The notes: generated by a model not told the origin, from the sequence alone. A stretch of 55,039 nucleotides of DNA from JALZDI01 sp035557095 (GCA_035557095.1 DATMEB010000034.1:1-55039), one strand, 5' to 3'; shown: positions 17,552-25,757, counted from the first letter of the stretch. Program-made: numbers and translations.

Positions 17552-18378
17552 CGCAGGGCCGCCTGCAGCGTGTTGCGCAGCAGCATCGCGATGGTCATGG
17601 GGCCCACGCCGCCCGGAACCGGCGTCAGGGCGCCGGCGACGGGACGCACGGCGTCCTGGTCGACGTCTCCGCGCAGGCCGTCCTCGGTGCGGTGAATGCC
17701 GACGTCGATGACCGTGGCGCCCGGTTTGACGGCCTCGGCGCCCACCAGGTGACGGATTCCGGCGGCGGCGACAAGGATGTCCGCCCGACGGCAGACGGCC
17801 TCGAGGTCGCGCGTGCGCGAGTGACAGACGGTGACGGTGGCGTTCCGCTGGAGCAGGAGCTGCGCCTGGGGCCGCCCTACCAGCTCCGACCTGCCGATGA
17901 CCACTGCCTCGGCACCCTCGAGGGGCACGGCGTAGGCGTCGAGCAGCTCGATGACACCGGAGGGGGTGCACGGCCGGAGCCCCGACCGGCCCTGGGCGAG
18001 CCGGCCTGCGCTGATCTCGGTCAGACCGTCGACGTCCTTGGCCGGGTCTACGCGGTTGACGACGCGAGCGGGGTCGATGTGGTCGGGGAGGGGCAGCTGC
18101 ACGAGGATCCCGGTCACCTCCGGGTCGGCGTTCAGGTCGTCGACGACCGCCTCGAGCTTCTCCTGTGCGATGTCGCCGGGAAGGTGCTGGTGCAGGTCGC
18201 GAATGCCGGCCTCGACGCACTGCTTGCGCTTGCTGTTCACGTAGACCGCCGACGCCGGGTCGTCCCCGACCAGGACGGTGGCCAGGCCCGGGCTGACCGC
18301 GAGATCACCGACCCGCCGGGCCACGTCCGCGCGTACCGTCCGGGCGACCGCCCGGCCGTCGATGACTGTCGCGCTCAT
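17548..18378 (-). CDS. folD: Bifunctional methylene-THF dehydrogenase / methenyl-THF cyclohydrolase
   Basis: Oxidises 5,10-methylene-THF to methenyl-THF with NADP+ and hydrolyses it to 10-formyl-THF. 276 residues, typical for FolD. Motifs are VGDDPASAVYVNSKRKQC (Tyr and Lys of the active site), ILVQLPLP, the DVDG segment, PCTPSGV, VIGRSELVGRPQAQLLL (dinucleotide binding) and PVPGGVGPMTIAML near the end. ATG 18378 has GGAGGTG upstream. It is divergent from tmm and fits as the step that carries C1 units released by methylamine demethylation toward formate. Confidence 0.95.
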   Translation of the reverse strand: MSATVIDGRAVARTVRADVARRVGDLAVSPGLATVLVGDDPASAVYVNSKRKQCVEAGIRDLHQHLPGDIAQEKLEAVVDDLNADPEVTGILVQLPLPDHIDPARVVNRVDPAKDVDGLTEISAGRLAQGRSGLRPCTPSGVIELLDAYAVPLEGAEAVVIGRSELVGRPQAQLLLQRNATVTVCHSRTRDLEAVCRRADILVAAAGIRHLVGAEAVKPGATVIDVGIHRTEDGLRGDVDQDAVRPVAGALTPVPGGVGPMTIAMLLRNTLQAALR

Positions 18379-18465
18379 GCACACCTCCGTGTTGGTGCGG
18401 GGGACGCCGAGGGGTGGTGGTCCACCCTGGACATGGGTCGTCACGCAGCGATACGATCCACCGCC

Positions 18466-18485
18466 AGTAAACAATGTCTCCTACT
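18466..18485. promoter_or_regulatory. AGTRAAC-type site between folD and tmm
   Basis: AGTAAACAATGTCTCC followed by TACT: AGTA and TACT form the ends of an inverted repeat, and an A-rich CTAAGAAAAC follows. The first 17 bases match AGTRAAC-N3-GT-N4-T, also found before mgdA and gmaS. It lies 88 bp upstream of folD and about 120 bp upstream of tmm, so it could serve either gene. Confidence 0.45.
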
Positions 18486-18605
18486 AAGAAAACAACCGGC
18501 GCACCTCTGGCCGGTGCAGAACGTGGCCGTCCGGCCGGCAACCGGGTCCGCGGTGTCGATGTCTGCGCTGGGGCGAGGCAGTTGGGATGCAGCTGAGGAG
18601 GTCAC

Positions 18606-19952
18606 ATGACATCGCGTGTTGCTGTCGTCGGCGCGGGGCCCTGCGGGCTCGCGCAACTGCACGCCTTCGAGGAGGCGCGGGCCCAGGGTGCCGAGGTGCC
18701 GGAGCTGGTGTGCTTCGAGAAGCAGAGCGACTGGGGCGGACTCTGGAACTACACCTGGCGCACCGGGCTCGACGAGCACGGCGGTCCGGTGCACGGGAGC
18801 ATGTACCGCTACCTGTGGTCCAACGGGCCGAAGGAGTGCCTGGAGTTCGCCGACTACTCGTTCGACAAGCATTTCGGCAAGGCGATCCCGTCCTTCCCGC
18901 CGAGGGCGGTCCTCTACGACTACATCACCGGCAGGGCCAGGCTCAACGACGTTCGCCGGCACATCGAGTTCGACTCAGCGGTCCGCTGGATCTCCTACGA
19001 CGACGACACTGCGAAGTTCAGCGTGACCGTGGAGTCGACGACGGACGGGCAGACCCGCAGCGAGGAGTTCGACAACGTCGTCGTGGCGACCGGCCACTTC
19101 TCCACCCCCAACATGCCGTCGTACGAGGGTTTCGAGCAGTTCCCGGGGCGCATCCTGCACTCCCACGACTTCCGCGACGCCCAGGAGTTCGCGGGTCGGG
19201 ACCTCCTCGTCATCGGCAGCAGCTACTCCGCGGAGGACATCGCGCTGCAGTCCAAGAAGTACGGCGCGAACTCGGTCACCATCTCCTACCGCACCAGCCC
19301 GATGGAGTTCCCCTGGCCCGACGGCATCGACGAGGTCCCGCTGCTGACCAGGGTGGAGGGCAAGACGGCGCACTTCACCGACGGCACCTCCCGGCAGGTG
19401 GACGCCATCGTCATGTGCACGGGCTATCGGCACTCGTTCGACTTCATCGCCGACGACCTGCGGTTGCGCACCGACAACGTGCTGTACCCCGACAACCTCT
19501 ACAAGGGGGTCTTCTGGGTCGACAACCCGCGACTCATGTACCTCGGCATGCAGGACCAGTACTACACGTTCACGATGTTCGACGGGCAGGCGTGGTACGC
19601 ACGTGACTTCGTGCTCGGGCGTCTGCCGCTGCCGTCGCAGGCGGACATGGCGGCCGACATCGCGACGTGGCGTGACCGGCTGGCAGCCTGCACGAGCCCG
19701 ATGGAGGAGATCGACTTCCAGGCCGACTACATGGCCGACCTCTACAAGGACGTGGACTACCCCGACTTCGACCTCGACCTGACCCGGCAGCACTTCAAGA
19801 CCTGGGAGCACCACAAGGAGGAGAGCATCGTCGGCTACCGCGACCGTGCGTTCTCGTCACCGTGTACCGGAAGCCAGGCGCCGATACATCACACCCGGTG
19901 GTGGGAGGAGCTGGACGACTCGCTGGCGACCTTCCTCGGGGACCGGCCGTAG
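18606..19952 (+). CDS. tmm: Trimethylamine monooxygenase (flavin-containing monooxygenase)
   Basis: NADPH- and O2-dependent oxidation of trimethylamine to trimethylamine N-oxide. 448 residues, the usual bacterial Tmm size. The FAD motif GAGPCG is at residues 9-14. Blocks recalled from marine bacterial Tmm are present almost unchanged: ELVCFEKQSDWGG, NYTWRTGLDEHG, SMYRYLWSNGPKECLEFADY. The FMO-type GRILHSHDFRD follows, then NADPH-binding GSSYSAEDIA, MCTGYRHSF, NLYKGVFW and GMQDQYYTF. GAGGAGGT lies just upstream of the ATG at 18606. Divergent from folD-folP and convergent with the amidotransferase gene, 7 bp apart. First committed enzyme of the methylated-amine locus. Confidence 0.93.
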   Translation: MTSRVAVVGAGPCGLAQLHAFEEARAQGAEVPELVCFEKQSDWGGLWNYTWRTGLDEHGGPVHGSMYRYLWSNGPKECLEFADYSFDKHFGKAIPSFPPRAVLYDYITGRARLNDVRRHIEFDSAVRWISYDDDTAKFSVTVESTTDGQTRSEEFDNVVVATGHFSTPNMPSYEGFEQFPGRILHSHDFRDAQEFAGRDLLVIGSSYSAEDIALQSKKYGANSVTISYRTSPMEFPWPDGIDEVPLLTRVEGKTAHFTDGTSRQVDAIVMCTGYRHSFDFIADDLRLRTDNVLYPDNLYKGVFWVDNPRLMYLGMQDQYYTFTMFDGQAWYARDFVLGRLPLPSQADMAADIATWRDRLAACTSPMEEIDFQADYMADLYKDVDYPDFDLDLTRQHFKTWEHHKEESIVGYRDRAFSSPCTGSQAPIHHTRWWEELDDSLATFLGDRP

Positions 19953-19959
19953 CGCCCCG

Positions 19960-20733
19960 TCAGGAGCTGAGGCGTCCTGGCCGCATCGACAGCTCGGCCA
20001 CGCGGTCCACGACGCGGTCGGTCAGCACGTACCCGCGGTGTCGTGCCTCCGCTGCGCACCGCTGCGTCTCCGCGAGCAGCTCCGCTCCCTCCATGCCGAT
20101 CTCACGGAACGTCTGGTCGTAGGTCCGGGCCCAGGACTGAACGCTGCTGTACTTCGCCTCGGGGTGGAACTGCACGCCGACATGGGCGCCGTACGCGAAC
20201 GCCTGTGTGCTGACGCTCGTGCGCGCCAGCTCCACGCCCCCTGGGGGTGTGTTCATCACGTCGCTGTGCCACACCAGCCAGGGACCCGGCGCCACCAGCG
20301 CCGCGGTGGAGCTCGTCGTGTCCGTGTCGCGGTGGGGGAGATCGGTGTCGACGGTGAGCCAGCCGACCTCTGGTCCCGTGGATGACCGACCCACCTCCCC
20401 ACCGAGGACCCGGGACAGAAGCTGTGCACCGAAGCAGATTCCGAAGATGCCGACGCGGGCCTCCATCGCCGCCGCGAGGAACTCCGACTCCGGCCCCACA
20501 TACGGCACCGAGTCGTCGTGCGCGGACTCGTACGACCCGAGCGACACGACCAGGTCGTAGCTCGCCGGGTCCGGAAGGTCCGGCGACGTGTCTGCCCGGA
20601 CGACCTCCACCTGTGCGCCGCGCTGCGCGATGCGATCGCCGACGTGGCCCGGAGGGCAGTCCTCCTGGTGCTGGACGAAGAGGACCCGCCCGCTGGGTCC
20701 CGGCCACGACCCGTCGCTCAGGCTGGCCACCAT
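19960..20733 (-). CDS. Class I glutamine amidotransferase-like protein, possible gamma-glutamyl hydrolase
   Basis: 257-residue stand-alone GATase-1 domain. The nucleophile elbow is FGICFGAQLLSRVLGG, with Cys in the GxCxGxQ position. The catalytic His is in GVQFHPEAKYSS, with the acidic residue two positions after it. No synthetase domain is attached. Close-looking families include GMP-synthase-like GATases and plant gamma-glutamyl peptidases, which cleave gamma-glutamyl bonds. The start ATG at 20733 lies 1 bp after the stop of the FAD oxidoreductase gene, with GGAG overlapping that stop, so the two form a tight pair. A role in hydrolysing a gamma-glutamyl amide made in this locus is plausible but unproven. 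Confidence 0.82.
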   Translation of the reverse strand: MVASLSDGSWPGPSGRVLFVQHQEDCPPGHVGDRIAQRGAQVEVVRADTSPDLPDPASYDLVVSLGSYESAHDDSVPYVGPESEFLAAAMEARVGIFGICFGAQLLSRVLGGEVGRSSTGPEVGWLTVDTDLPHRDTDTTSSTAALVAPGPWLVWHSDVMNTPPGGVELARTSVSTQAFAYGAHVGVQFHPEAKYSSVQSWARTYDQTFREIGMEGAELLAETQRCAAEARHRGYVLTDRVVDRVAELSMRPGRLSS

Positions 20734-20734
20734 C

Positions 20735-22069
20735 TCAGCTCCAGGGGAACGGCGAGTTGCTCGTGGGGTGGAGCCGGCCGGACTCGTACCTCGAGAACCG
20801 GAAGGGCTCCAGCAGGGCCTGTCCGGAGCCGAGAAGCTCCTCCGCCACCAGTGCACCGATACCGAGCATCTTGTACCCGTGGTTGGAGTCGGCGATGACG
20901 TAGGCGTTCTGCCGGAACGTGTCGAAGATGGGGAAGCTGTCCGGGGTGAAGGCCCCGATGCCTCCTGAGGGTTCGCGACGGTACGCCGAGCGCTTGCCCT
21001 CGAAGCGCTTGTGACAGTGGGCGAGTGCCGACGTCCACATCCGGACGAAGTCTTCACCGACCACGAACTCCGGGCTCTTGGGTCCGTAGGGGTCCACGGC
21101 GATCTCTGCGGCCGCCTGCTCCAGACGCTGGGGTGAGGCGCCGCCCTGCACCCCCCCGAAGGCGAAGTCCGGCTTGTAGTAGATGCCCCACATCTGGTCG
21201 GTGACCAGGGTGCCGTCCACGTCGTCGTACAAGGGCTCGTCGGAGTCGACATGCACTACGGGAGGCAGCTCGCCGTGGTTGTCCGTGAACTCGAGAGGGT
21301 CCACATCGAGAGTGCCCTCCTGCAACGCCCAGTACGTCCACATGGGCACACCGGTCTGCAAGAAGCCATCGGGAAGCGTCACCGACGTGGTGCTCGGAAG
21401 GTCGAGCATGGCCCAGATGTCACGGATCCAGGGGCCGACCGCGATGACCAGCTGTTCGCAGGCGATGTCCCCGGCGTCGGTCTGCACGGCCGTCACGGCG
21501 CTGGAGTCGAGCGTGAGCCCGGTGACGGTGACGCCGGTCCGGATGACGACGCCCTCGGCTGTCGCCTTGGCCGCCAGCCCGCGCATGGAGGCGACGTTGT
21601 TGGCGTAGCCGCCGCGCTTCTCATGGAGTACGACCGATGCCGACCCGGGCTTCCAGTCCGAGAACATGTTGCTCAGGTAGGCCCGACAGTCGTGGGCACC
21701 GTCGATGATCTCGGAGTCGTAGCCGATCGCCTGCTGCTCGGTGTAGATCTGGCCCACGTTCTCCCGCATGGCCTCCGGGGCGACCTGCAGATAGCCCACC
21801 GGATGGTAGGCGAACGCCTCCGGGTCCGACTCCCAGAGCTGGACCGAGTGCGCCATGAGCTCGCGCATCGCCGGTTGGAAGTAGTTGTTCCGGATCACGC
21901 CGCACGCGACACCGGAGGCGCCTGCTGCGACGCCGCTCTTGTCGATGACGAGGATGTCGCTGCCGTCGCCCTTGCCGGTGGCCTTGAGCCGCCGGGCGAG
22001 GTGCCACGCCGTGGAGAGTCCGTGGACGCCCGCGCCGATGATTACGTACTGGGCCCGCTGTGCAGCCAA
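20735..22069 (-). CDS. FAD-dependent oxidoreductase of the DAO / sarcosine-oxidase-beta family
   Basis: Single-chain amine oxidase or dehydrogenase, 444 residues. The FAD motif VIIGAGVHGLSTAWHLA is at residues 8-24, then a GASGVACGVIRNNYF segment matching the GSGRNTAILRSNY segment of the mgdA product, and a C-terminal GYKMLGIGALVAEELL. Start is TTG at 22069, because an in-frame stop lies 9 bases upstream and AGGGGTG is well placed; no ATG fits. It is a paralogue of the MgdA subunit but has no companion delta, alpha or gamma genes. It sits between tmm and tdm, and the locus lacks dmmDABC, so it is the best local candidate for dimethylamine demethylation. Dimethylglycine or sarcosine oxidation is the alternative. 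Confidence 0.82.
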   Translation of the reverse strand: MAAQRAQYVIIGAGVHGLSTAWHLARRLKATGKGDGSDILVIDKSGVAAGASGVACGVIRNNYFQPAMRELMAHSVQLWESDPEAFAYHPVGYLQVAPEAMRENVGQIYTEQQAIGYDSEIIDGAHDCRAYLSNMFSDWKPGSASVVLHEKRGGYANNVASMRGLAAKATAEGVVIRTGVTVTGLTLDSSAVTAVQTDAGDIACEQLVIAVGPWIRDIWAMLDLPSTTSVTLPDGFLQTGVPMWTYWALQEGTLDVDPLEFTDNHGELPPVVHVDSDEPLYDDVDGTLVTDQMWGIYYKPDFAFGGVQGGASPQRLEQAAAEIAVDPYGPKSPEFVVGEDFVRMWTSALAHCHKRFEGKRSAYRREPSGGIGAFTPDSFPIFDTFRQNAYVIADSNHGYKMLGIGALVAEELLGSGQALLEPFRFSRYESGRLHPTSNSPFPWS

Positions 22070-22118
22070 TGGTGTTCACCCCTGCTGAGGACGTTCGCAC
22101 TTCTGCTAGAATTGCCGA

Positions 22119-22139
22119 GAAGGAAATACTATTTCCTTC
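22119..22139. promoter_or_regulatory. 21-bp perfect palindrome, probable IclR-family operator
   Basis: A 10-bp arm beginning GAAGGAAATA, a central C at 22129 and the exact reverse complement of the arm. It lies in the 159-bp divergent promoter between the FAD oxidoreductase and iclR-type genes, 50 bp and 90 bp from their starts. The inner GGAAAT/ATTTCC half-sites match those of the classic IclR box, with a 3-base instead of 1-base spacer, which supports autoregulation by the neighbouring IclR-type protein. Confidence 0.65.
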
Positions 22140-22228
22140 CGTGTCGACGGCAACTTTACCGCGCACGCGGTGCGGCCGAAACCCCGAGCCGCGTCGATTT
22201 GCCTGCCTGCAACAAAAGTGGAGTGATG

Positions 22229-22984
22229 CGCATGGCCCGCACCGGCAAGCCCGCAGTCCGCCTCGTGGAGGCGGTGCAGCGTGCCGCGGTCGTCCTCGAC
22301 GTACTGGGGGAGGAGCGGGTCGACCTCGGCACCAACGAGATCGCCCGACGTACGGACATCAACGTCAGCACGGTCTCCCGGCTCCTGGCCACCCTGGCGG
22401 AGGCGCAGCTGGTGCAGCACATCCCGGAGACGGGGCGGTACCGGCTGGGCGTCCGCATCCTGCAGCTGGCGAGTGCTGCGCGGCAGAACCTGGATATTCG
22501 CGGCCTCGCGCGACCTCATCTCGACGACCTGGCCAGGATCACCGGCGAGACGACCACGCTGTCGCTGCCCGGTGAGCACGAGGTGCTCACGATCGACTTC
22601 GCGCAGAGCGCCGCGCTCGTGCTGAGCGTGGCGTCCGTGGGCCGCAACAGCGTTCCCCACGCCACCGCGGTCGGCAAGGTGTTCCTGGCCTGGGGCGGCA
22701 AGCCGCCGGCGGGGGAGCTCGTGGGGTTCACACCACGCACGATCACCGCCCGCGAGCAGCTGACCAGAGAGCTCGAGCGCGTCCGGCGCAGGGGGTGGGC
22801 CCAGGCCGTCGGCGAGCGGGAGGAGCAGCTCAACGGTGTCGCCGTGCCGGTACTCGACGCCACCGAGCGCCTGGTCGCCATCCTCGGCGTGCAGGGCCCG
22901 TCGACCAGGTTCGGGCAGAAGGCGATGCGAACCGCGGCCACGGTGCTCGCCGAGCGTGCATCTGCTCTCGCGTCCGTGCTCTGA
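22229..22984 (+). CDS. IclR-family transcriptional regulator
   Basis: 251 residues. An N-terminal winged helix-turn-helix (AAVVLDVLGEERVDLGTNEIARRTDINVSTVSRLLATL) is followed by the IclR effector domain with GRYRLGVRILQLA, HATAVGKVFLAW and the C-terminal GVAVPVLDATERLVAILGVQGP pattern. I chose ATG 22229, 8 bases after GGAG; the in-frame ATG at 22223 lies only 2 bases from it. It is divergent from the FAD oxidoreductase and converges on tdm with 9 bp between stops. Probably controls the flanking amine-oxidation genes; the effector could be a methylated amine or its product. Confidence 0.9.
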   Translation, partial: RMARTGKPAVRLVEAVQRAAVVLDVLGEERVDLGTNEIARRTDINVSTVSRLLATLAEAQLVQHIPETGRYRLGVRILQLASAARQNLDIRGLARPHLDDLARITGETTTLSLPGEHEVLTIDFAQSAALVLSVASVGRNSVPHATAVGKVFLAWGGKPPAGELVGFTPRTITAREQLTRELERVRRRGWAQAVGEREEQLNGVAVPVLDATERLVAILGVQGPSTRFGQKAMRTAATVLAERASALASVL

Positions 22985-22993
22985 CGCCAGGTG

Positions 22994-25348
22994 CTACGAC
23001 CGCGGGCGCTGCTTCTCGGGATCGTAGAAGGGGAACCGGACCACCGTGGCGGGGATCCGCTTGCTGTGGCTGTCGAGCTTGCCGACCTCCACGCGCGAGC
23101 CGACCTCGGCATGCTGCACCGCGATCCGGCACAGGGCGATGTTCTTGCGCAGGATGGGAGAACGCGTGGCGCTGGTCACCGTCCCCACCTGTGAGCGCCC
23201 CACGTGCACGCAGTCGCCGTGTACGGCGGGCTCGTTGCCCTCGAGCTCCAGACCCACGAGGGTGCGCTGAGGACTGGCCTTGCGCGAGACGAGTGCGTCG
23301 CGGCCGATGAAGTCGTCCTCCTTGGACTTCAGCGGCACGGTGAAGCCGATCCCGGCCTCGAAGGGGTCGGTCTGGTCGCAGAAGTCGTAGCCGGCGAAGA
23401 CCAGGCCGGACTCGATCCGCAGCATGTCCAGGGCGTCGAGGCCCAGCGGAAGCATGTCGTGGGGTCGCCCTGCCTCCCAGACGGCGTCCCACAGCGCGGG
23501 AGCGTCCCCGGGATGCACCCACAGCTCGTAGCCGAGCTCACCGGAGTAGCCCGTGCGGGACACGACGAGCGGGACGCCGTTGTGGTCGCCGATGCGGCCG
23601 ATGGCGAACCGGAACCAGGTGAGGTCGGTGAACCTCGGCTGAGTGGGCGGGGTCCAGATCAGCTGGTCGAGAATCTCCCTGCTGGCAGGGCCCTGGACGG
23701 CGATGTTGTGCAGCTGGTCCGTCGAGTGCTTCACCCACACCCGGTCGAGTCCCAGCCGCTCTGCCTGCTCGCGCAGCCACACGCCGTCGTACTCGTCGCC
23801 TCCGACGAACCGGAAGTTGGTGTCACCGAGGCGAAAGACCGTGCAGTCGTCGATCATGCCGCCGGTCTCGTTGCACATGGCCGAGTAGACGACCTGCCCG
23901 TGGGACAGCTTGCGGATGTTGCGCGTCACGCACGCCTGCAGGAGTGCCTCGGCATCCGGGCCGAGCACCTCGAACTTGCGCAGTGGCGAGAGGTCCATCA
24001 CGGCGGCCCGCTCGCGACAGGCCCAGTACTCCTCGAGCGCTCCGTGTCCGTCGAAGCTCGTCGGAAGCCAGTAGCCCCGGTACTCGGTGTGCTGTCGCGT
24101 GAGCTCCGAGATCCGCGAGTGGAACCCGGTCTCCTTCGTCAGCCGGGCCTCGGACTCTGGTGTGACACGGTGGGAGATGGCCATCGAGAACCTTCGTTTC
24201 GCATCGTAGACGCGGACGTGCACGTCGGTGGGAACCCACGCATTGGCCGGGTCGATGTCGTCGGGACAGGCCGACGAGGCACAGACCAGGTCGGTGTGGG
24301 CCCGCAGCAGCACGTAGTCACCGGGGCGTGACCAGGGCTCGTCGAACATCAGCTGGTTCGAGCCGTCGAACGCGGTGTTGTAGAAGAGGTTCAGGGCCGG
24401 CCAGCCTATGCGTGGGGCGATGCCGTACGGGTCCAGCTGTTCGTTGAAGTTGTCCGTGCAATTGATGTGCCCCGGGTAGCCCATGTCCGCGTAGTACTTC
24501 GCGTTGCAGGCCAGCGCGAACGTGTCGTGCCGGCCCACTGTGTCGTGGATGATCTCGATGAGCGGCTGGGCGTCCTGGTCGTAGAACTTGCCGAACAGGC
24601 CCGGCTGGGGATAGGCGCTGCCCATGAAGTGCCGGGTGGTGGTCGAGTCCAGCCCGCGCTCGCGGCCGGCGTCGAGCTGGCGGGCGCCGAACGCGAGGAA
24701 GTCGGAGCACTGCCGCCCTTCGACGTCGATGACCTGGATGTACTGCCCGGCCTTGACCTCGTAGCTGCGCGCGGTGGCGAGGTCGACACGCATGTCCAGC
24801 ACGGGTTCGGCCAGGGGAGCCGGTAGCTGGGGCTCCTGCCGCGCCGGAATGACGGCTCGCCGGATCTCGACGATCAGGTCGGACGGCGGGTTGGCCGACA
24901 GGTCGTGTGCGTGCATCGGGGTGGCAGGTGCGGCGACGAGTACGTGCGCCGACTCGTTGGCCGTGAAGGCCTCGCGTGCACCCACCGGCGACCACTCGCC
25001 GAACAGTCGGACCGCCCTGGCCGCTGCGGGGTCAGCGCCGTAGGTCGCGAGCAGCTCCAGCAAGGGCAGGCGACCCTCGTTGTCGCTGTCCGCGCACAGC
25101 GAACGCAGCGTTGCGGCGGGTGCGTCGGCCTTGGCGCCGAGCGCGGCGCCGTCGATGCTTCCCTCCGTCAGCACGGTGACCTCTGCGGTCTGCCTGCCCG
25201 CCTGGTCCACCACGGTCAGCTCGTCGCCGCGGTGCAGCCGGACGGCCGTGACCCCGCCCGGTCTCACCCAGTAGGTCTCCAGTCCCGGCTCCCTGGGCAC
25301 GAGGCCCGGCAGAAGCAGTCGTGGCTCTGCGGCGGCGGTGATCGTCAT
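22994..25348 (-). CDS. tdm: Trimethylamine N-oxide demethylase
   Basis: Cleaves TMAO to dimethylamine and formaldehyde. 784 residues, as expected for Tdm. The first half is a DUF1989-type domain holding the conserved zinc-site cysteines, here Cys214 (GRQCSDF), Cys356 and Cys361 (VCASSACPDD). The second half (about residues 430-775) is a GcvT-like tetrahydrofolate-binding domain with SPLRKFEVLGPDAE, RTGYSGELGYELWV, GLDALDMLRIESG and a C-terminal GcvT barrel. The folate domain is thought to trap released formaldehyde as methylene-THF. ATG 25348 overlaps the stop of the preceding 37-codon gene (ATGA), so it is the last gene of a DMT permease-small gene-small gene-tdm operon. Confidence 0.92.
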   Translation of the reverse strand: MTITAAAEPRLLLPGLVPREPGLETYWVRPGGVTAVRLHRGDELTVVDQAGRQTAEVTVLTEGSIDGAALGAKADAPAATLRSLCADSDNEGRLPLLELLATYGADPAAARAVRLFGEWSPVGAREAFTANESAHVLVAAPATPMHAHDLSANPPSDLIVEIRRAVIPARQEPQLPAPLAEPVLDMRVDLATARSYEVKAGQYIQVIDVEGRQCSDFLAFGARQLDAGRERGLDSTTTRHFMGSAYPQPGLFGKFYDQDAQPLIEIIHDTVGRHDTFALACNAKYYADMGYPGHINCTDNFNEQLDPYGIAPRIGWPALNLFYNTAFDGSNQLMFDEPWSRPGDYVLLRAHTDLVCASSACPDDIDPANAWVPTDVHVRVYDAKRRFSMAISHRVTPESEARLTKETGFHSRISELTRQHTEYRGYWLPTSFDGHGALEEYWACRERAAVMDLSPLRKFEVLGPDAEALLQACVTRNIRKLSHGQVVYSAMCNETGGMIDDCTVFRLGDTNFRFVGGDEYDGVWLREQAERLGLDRVWVKHSTDQLHNIAVQGPASREILDQLIWTPPTQPRFTDLTWFRFAIGRIGDHNGVPLVVSRTGYSGELGYELWVHPGDAPALWDAVWEAGRPHDMLPLGLDALDMLRIESGLVFAGYDFCDQTDPFEAGIGFTVPLKSKEDDFIGRDALVSRKASPQRTLVGLELEGNEPAVHGDCVHVGRSQVGTVTSATRSPILRKNIALCRIAVQHAEVGSRVEVGKLDSHSKRIPATVVRFPFYDPEKQRPRS

Positions 25349-25458
25349 AGCTTCTTGACGAACGTCCGTGCGTGGTAGAGCGCCAGTGCGGGGAGACCCA
25401 CGAGCAGGATGACGGCGATGATCAACCCGGTCGTGCCCCAGGCGAAGAACTCGGTCAC
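25345..25458 (-). CDS. Tiny single-span membrane protein (37 residues)
   Basis: Begins at GTG 25458 with GGAG 8 bases upstream and overlaps both neighbours by 4 bp (GTGA at its start, ATGA at its end). The product is essentially one transmembrane helix (GLIIAVILLVGLPALALYHA) between an aromatic N-terminus (TEFFAWG) and a basic tail (HARTFVKKL). Double translational coupling between the 100-residue gene and tdm strongly suggests it is real. It may be a small subunit of the adjacent permease or a membrane tether; I recognise no family. Confidence 0.7.
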   Translation of the reverse strand: MTEFFAWGTTGLIIAVILLVGLPALALYHARTFVKKL

Positions 25459-25757
25459 GGTGCCACTCCTTCCATCAGCCCGGTCTGCTGCATCCGTTCC
25501 CTGCCGAACTCGTTGAGCCCGAACTTGACGAGGAGCCTCTCCACGCCGAAGGACTTCTCCGGGTCGACGGCGGAGTCCAGCTCGTCGAGCAGTCCGCCGG
25601 AGAACAGGTCGGTGAGCGTGAGCCGGACCGTGCCGTACCAGTAGTCGCCGGAGATGCCGTAGGCCTGCATCACGTCCTCGGCGACCTCGTAGTCCCACAT
25701 GGACTTGTTGCGAGCGATCAGCTGGAGGATGTAGCCCTTCATGTGCACGTCAGGCAT
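25455..25757 (-). CDS. Small uncharacterised protein, winged-helix-like
   Basis: 100 residues from ATG 25757, with GAAGGGG upstream; the start lies inside the last 8 bp of the permease gene. Soluble, acidic and helix-rich. The pattern MKGYILQLIARNKSMWDYEVAEDVMQAYG...YWYGTVRLTLTDLFSGGLLDEL looks like a winged-helix fold of the PadR sort (helix, helix, wing), followed by a helical tail. It overlaps the next gene by 4 bp. It could be a local regulator or an accessory factor for Tdm or the transporter. No confident family assignment. Confidence 0.7.
   Translation of the reverse strand: MPDVHMKGYILQLIARNKSMWDYEVAEDVMQAYGISGDYWYGTVRLTLTDLFSGGLLDELDSAVDPEKSFGVERLLVKFGLNEFGRERMQQTGLMEGVAP

Noticed and set aside
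17692..18609. 305-codon plus-strand open frame running up to tmm
   Set aside because: Antisense to folD; no domain pattern, and its end overlaps the tmm ribosome-binding site.
22994..25348. A glycine riboswitch controlling the GcvT-like proteins
   Set aside because: No tandem glycine-aptamer-like conserved elements are visible upstream of tdm or mgdA, and both genes are internal to operons or have short leaders.
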